Source: Nocardioidaceae bacterium (GTDB taxonomy: Bacteria > Actinomycetota > Actinomycetes > Propionibacteriales > Nocardioidaceae). From it: a DNA stretch of 6,813 nt. Both the position numbers and the translations under genes were made by a program. Shown piece after piece: positions 5,585 to 6,813 of this stretch (within the stretch, counting starts at the first letter, position 1; every line of letters starts with the position of its first letter). Below the pieces are notes generated by a model. It was given only the letters and a program-made list of their open reading frames with translations, had not been told where the DNA came from and did not search any database. Where the stretch lies: the NCBI GenBank assembly GCA_013696365.1, contig JACCYS010000339.1:1-6813 (forward strand), given 5' to 3'.

Positions 5585-6508
5585 GTGCGCGCTTATGTGG
5601 GGGTCACGGACGGTGCCTGGGCCTCGTTCCTGCGAGCGCGGCCTGTCATCGCCGAGGTCAACTTCTGGCAGCCGTCTACCCTCTCGGCCTTCCGGGCACT
5701 CACACCAGGTCAGCCCTTCTTGTTCAAGACGCACTGGCCGCACAACCGGCTGGTGGGCGGCTTCTTCAGCGGGCACACCAACTTGCTGCTGAGCGAAGCC
5801 TGGCGACTCTTCGGAGAGGGCAACGGGGTGTCAAGCCATACGGCTATGCGCGCGGCGATAGCCCGCTACCGCCGCGAGGAACTCCGACCCGGTGGTGACC
5901 CGATGATCGGCTGCATCCTGCTGCGCGACGTCTATTTCGTTGCGGAGCACAACGAGGTGGCGGCTCCGCCGGACTTCGCTAAGAACGTGGCCCGAGGCAA
6001 GGTGTATGACCTAGCCGCCAGTTCCGGATCGTACGTCGAGCGGGCACTCAGCCACTTGATTCGCCGCAGCGACATGGCAGCCGACCTCGTCGACGGCCCG
6101 GTGTTTGGCCAGCCGCGTCTGGTCGCGCCGCGAGTTGGGCAGCAGGCGTTCAAGGCACTGGTGCAGTCTGCGTACCACCGCCGCTGCGCGATCACCGGTG
6201 CACGCATCACCCCGACTCGGCAGGCTGCGCACATCCGACCAGTAGGTGCGGGTCATGGTGGCGAGAACAGGGTGGACAACGGGCTGCTGTTGCGCTCGGA
6301 CGTGCACACGCTGTTTGACGAAGGCTACCTCGGCATCGACACCTCTAGCCGGCTGCACGTCAGCCCACGGTTGAGGGCGGACTTCGAGAACGGCTCGGAA
6401 TTCTACGATCGCGCCGGTCGCACCATCGACCTCCCAGACGCTCGCGCCAATCGACCGGGCAAGGAGGCGGTGACCTGGCACATGGACACCGTTTACCGGA
6501 GTCGATGA
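5585..6508 (+). CDS. HNH endonuclease with conserved N-terminal (probably PUA-like) domain
   Basis: A 307-residue predicted nuclease in two parts. The C-terminal part is an HNH domain of the HNH_2 type: RCAITG (200-205), AAHIRPV with the first catalytic His at 216, NRVDNGLLLRSDVHTLFDEGYLGID (from 228) with Asn 232 and His 241. Only one cysteine is present, so no zinc ribbon. The N-terminal part (about 1-145) has YVGVTD (4-9), EVNFWQP (24-30), GQPFLFKTH (42-50), a GGFF core (58-61), AWRLFGEGNG (72-81), IGCILL (108-113) and NVARGKVYDL (134-143). From memory these mark a widespread set of stand-alone HNH proteins. The pattern of a loaded beta strand followed by GGFF suggests a PUA/SRA/EVE-like fold that reads modified bases, hence possible modified-DNA restriction; this is inference. 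The GTG start matches the family N-terminus. Codons ATA (5858) and CTA (6011) are unusual for this genome. It is the first of two plus-strand genes that are absent from the usual cluster. Confidence 0.85.
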   Translation: MRAYVGVTDGAWASFLRARPVIAEVNFWQPSTLSAFRALTPGQPFLFKTHWPHNRLVGGFFSGHTNLLLSEAWRLFGEGNGVSSHTAMRAAIARYRREELRPGGDPMIGCILLRDVYFVAEHNEVAAPPDFAKNVARGKVYDLAASSGSYVERALSHLIRRSDMAADLVDGPVFGQPRLVAPRVGQQAFKALVQSAYHRRCAITGARITPTRQAAHIRPVGAGHGGENRVDNGLLLRSDVHTLFDEGYLGIDTSSRLHVSPRLRADFENGSEFYDRAGRTIDLPDARANRPGKEAVTWHMDTVYRSR

Positions 6509-6589
6509 ACCGGGCCACGAATCAACACGTTGCCGGTACCGAGCCACTCGAGAACCCCAGTGGCACGCGCCGGCTGCCAGACTGAGGGG
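6509..6589 (+). promoter_or_regulatory. 81-base gap with nested inverted repeats and a -10-like hexamer before the nucleotidyltransferase gene
   Basis: CCACT (6544-6548) pairs with AGTGG (6559-6563), and outside it GCCGG (6532-6536) pairs with CCGGC (6570-6574). The result is a two-part hairpin with internal loops and no T-run. It may weakly end the HNH transcript. CAGACT (6578-6583) resembles a TANNNT -10 hexamer (first base differs) and ends six bases before GTG at 6590, the same spacing as at the HNH gene. A GAGGGG stretch touches the start codon and is too close to act as a normal ribosome binding site. Confidence 0.4.
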
Positions 6590-6813
6590 GTGAGCGACCT
6601 TGACGAGTCGGCGGTGCTCGAGGAGGCCATCCGGCTGCTGAGCGAGGCAGGAGCGCGTTTCGCCTATCTGCACGGCAGCCGAGCACGCGGGGCGACGCAG
6701 GCCGACTCCGACATCGATGTCGCTGCCTGGTTCGGCGAGTCTGCGCCACAGTCATACGAGATGCTGTTGCCCGCTGGGGTTGATCTGCTGGTCCTCGACC
6801 GGGCACCGCTGGA
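6590..6813 (+). CDS. MntA-like minimal nucleotidyltransferase, N-terminal part, cut by window edge
   Basis: The first 74 codons of a small DNA polymerase beta-type nucleotidyltransferase. After a helix (SAVLEEAIRLLSEAGARFAYL, 7-27) comes the signature GS-X10-DID: GSRARG at 29-34, SDIDVA at 40-45 with metal-binding Asp 41 and 43. The strand VDLLVLDRAPL (64-74) holds the third acidic residue, Asp 65. GS-X10-DXD is the MntA/MNT antitoxin form. In HEPN/MNT (HepT/MntA) systems this enzyme adds AMP to the HEPN RNase toxin and silences it. The partner would normally be directly adjacent; none lies upstream, so it is expected past the right edge. The GTG at 6590 is chosen for its VSDLDE start and the -10-like spacing; an in-frame GTG at 6560 would add ten residues. 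The family is clear; the toxin-antitoxin role is inferred. Confidence 0.82.
   Translation, partial: MSDLDESAVLEEAIRLLSEAGARFAYLHGSRARGATQADSDIDVAAWFGESAPQSYEMLLPAGVDLLVLDRAPL

Noticed and set aside
1..6813. tRNA, rRNA, CRISPR arrays, insertion sequences or integrase attachment sites
   Set aside because: No cloverleaf, repeat-spacer array, transposase or terminal inverted repeats were seen on either strand; the proposed insertion of the plus-strand genes therefore has no visible mobile-element boundary.

Overview
This window looks like the chromosome of a high-GC Gram-positive bacterium (Actinomycetota). The evidence is the GC-rich, G/C-ending codon use, the frequent GTG starts, and the gene order rpmE-prfA-prmC-tsaC-wecA(rfe)-atpI-atpB, which is the arrangement found in Mycobacterium, Streptomyces and relatives. 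The genus cannot be settled from this stretch.

Positions 1-5432, minus strand (transcribed right to left), form one housekeeping block. It runs rpmE (ribosomal protein L31, zinc form), prfA (release factor 1), prmC (methylase of release-factor GGQ), tsaC (first step of the tRNA t6A modification), wecA/rfe (polyprenyl-phosphate sugar-1-phosphate transferase), atpI and atpZ (small F0-associated membrane proteins), and the first 158 codons of atpB (F0 subunit a). prfA/prmC, prmC/tsaC and wecA/atpI overlap by 4, 8 and 4 bases, so translation is probably coupled along the operon. A very strong hairpin lies between rpmE and prfA. It can separate expression of the ribosomal protein gene from the rest.

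Positions 5433-5584 are a 152-base divergent intergenic region. It holds the rpmE leader, a 7-base direct repeat (GGACCGT twice, 12-base period), and a 12-base perfect palindrome whose right part is a TANNNT -10 element placed exactly for a leaderless start of the plus-strand gene.

Positions 5585-6813, plus strand, hold two genes that are not part of the usual rpmE/ATP-synthase cluster. The first is a 307-residue HNH endonuclease with a conserved N-terminal domain that I infer to be PUA-like. The second is the N-terminal 74 codons of a MntA-type minimal nucleotidyltransferase (GS-X10-DXD), the antitoxin type of HEPN/MNT toxin-antitoxin pairs. Both lack a normally spaced ribosome binding site and carry a -10-like hexamer six bases before a GTG, which suggests leaderless transcripts. 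This accessory pair is the most interesting part of the window. Its partner genes, if any, lie beyond the right edge.
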